A stretch of DNA of 64,000 bases, taken from the NCBI GenBank assembly GCA_039621445.1, contig CP154956.1, forward strand, positions 77,744,474-77,808,473. The letters run 5' to 3'. Positions 63,232-64,000 of this stretch are shown piece after piece. Position 1 is the stretch's first letter. Each line of letters starts with the position of its first letter. A model generated the notes under the pieces. It was given only the letters and a program-made list of their open reading frames with translations. It had not been told where the DNA came from and did no database searches. The position numbers were made by a program, and so were the translations under genes. Source of the DNA: Euglena gracilis (taxonomy: Eukaryota > Euglenida > Euglenophyceae > Euglenales).

Positions 63232-63344
63232 GCGTCACACCTAAAGCTACCTGAAAAAGAAGGGGAAAAATTGAAAAGGAAAGAGGAAAAAGTAAATAGA
63301 GAAAATTCAGGTAAATTTTAGGAAAAATAAAATAAGTCAAAGAA

Positions 63345-63430
63345 ACAAATAAACAATCAAACAAACAAACAAGCAAACAAACAAACAAACAAACAAACAA
63401 ACAAACAAACAAACAAACAAACAAACAAAA
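63345..63430. repeat. (CAAA)n microsatellite
   Basis: About 20 CAAA units with one CAAG. Reverse frames giving Leu/Phe/Val/Cys repeats are artefacts. Confidence 0.97.
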
Positions 63431-64000
63431 TACAGCCATTGAAGGGAATCAGGTGAGGGACACAGATTCGTGGACGGGAACCCAGAAGAACGGAAGCCAG
63501 AGGGGAAAGAAAAAGTGACGGAGGGGGGGGATGGGTACCGCCACGCAGCTCCGGGCAGCGAGGCAGCTGACTAGGAGTGTCGAACAGCAGACCAGGACGA
63601 GGGTGGCCTCTTAGCCCCTGGGCTGCCAACCGGGACGGTGGGGTGGCTGTGCCTTTATCGGGGGGTTCTGGTGGCCGGGGTGCGCTGAACGCCAGCGACC
63701 TCAGGTGCAGGGGTCTGGCGGGGGGGATGGCAGCTATCTGGGTACTGCTGGGCCAGGACGGCGGGGGACACAAACAGACAAGGCCGCCGGCAGGGGGCCT
63801 GGAGGGGGCCAGGGGGCCAGAGCCTGGAGGGGTGTAGTTTGGGGGGGGGGGGATGTGCTCCAATTGTTGGGGGGGGTCTCCTTCACTGTGATGACGCCGG
63901 TTTTCGCCCTTTTTTTTTTTTTTGAATTTGGGACGTTTTGGGACATTTTTAGGGACATCCAGATGTGTTTCCGTTCATTTTGAACTGAAATAAGAGAATC
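63431..64000. other. Low-copy stretch to window end
   Basis: G-rich on the plus strand, with a G-run near 63841 and a T-run near 63910. Overlapping frames on both strands show no known domain. No gene is supported. Confidence 0.45.

Overview
The window reads as eukaryotic nuclear DNA that is almost entirely repetitive. Signs are kilobase-long minisatellites, dinucleotide, tetranucleotide and hexanucleotide microsatellites, 30-plus runs of C or G, a 163-bp satellite, many small foldback and terminal-inverted-repeat (TIR) elements, and fragments of a LINE-type retrotransposon. I cannot name the organism: no intact gene, rRNA or tRNA gives a taxonomic handle. There are no operons, bacterial promoters or ribosome-binding patterns, and no gene with a start, a conserved domain and a stop that I would call functional.

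Layout. 1-9443 is a 35-bp C-rich minisatellite. 9570-11150 is a diverged tandem duplication carrying a (TG)n tract, followed by a degenerate 43-bp minisatellite to about 13465. 13.5-26.3 kb is mostly unrecognised low-copy DNA with small tandem repeats, two foldback structures and one decayed reading frame at 24448-25197. 26.3-30.7 kb holds three tandem composite blocks, each made of satellite A (163 bp), satellite B (220 bp) and segment C (about 300 bp, ending in a conserved hairpin). 30.7-34.2 kb is low-copy DNA with coding-like fragments and palindromic clusters. 34.2-38.2 kb returns to the A/B/C repeats, broken by a hAT-like element and a MITE. 38.2-42.0 kb is a field of nested palindromic elements. 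42.0-53.2 kb is the main satellite A domain, carrying a duplicated nested TIR element with 10-11 bp target duplications and flanked on both sides by GGCCCGGCGG arrays. 53.2-64.0 kb is a mosaic of small TIR families around fragments of a LINE (an endonuclease-domain remnant and a possible reverse-transcriptase remnant, both on the minus strand).

How it works together. Nothing here looks like a pathway. The coherent story is repeat biology: satellite A/B/C arrays expanded, mobile elements inserted into them (uninterrupted satellite copies serve as empty-site references), and some insertions were then amplified with the array. A satellite period near nucleosome length, higher-order dimers and lack of genes fit pericentromeric or other heterochromatic DNA, but that is inference. 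Coding-like segments are listed as decayed or unproven, and most open frames in this DNA are by-products of base composition.
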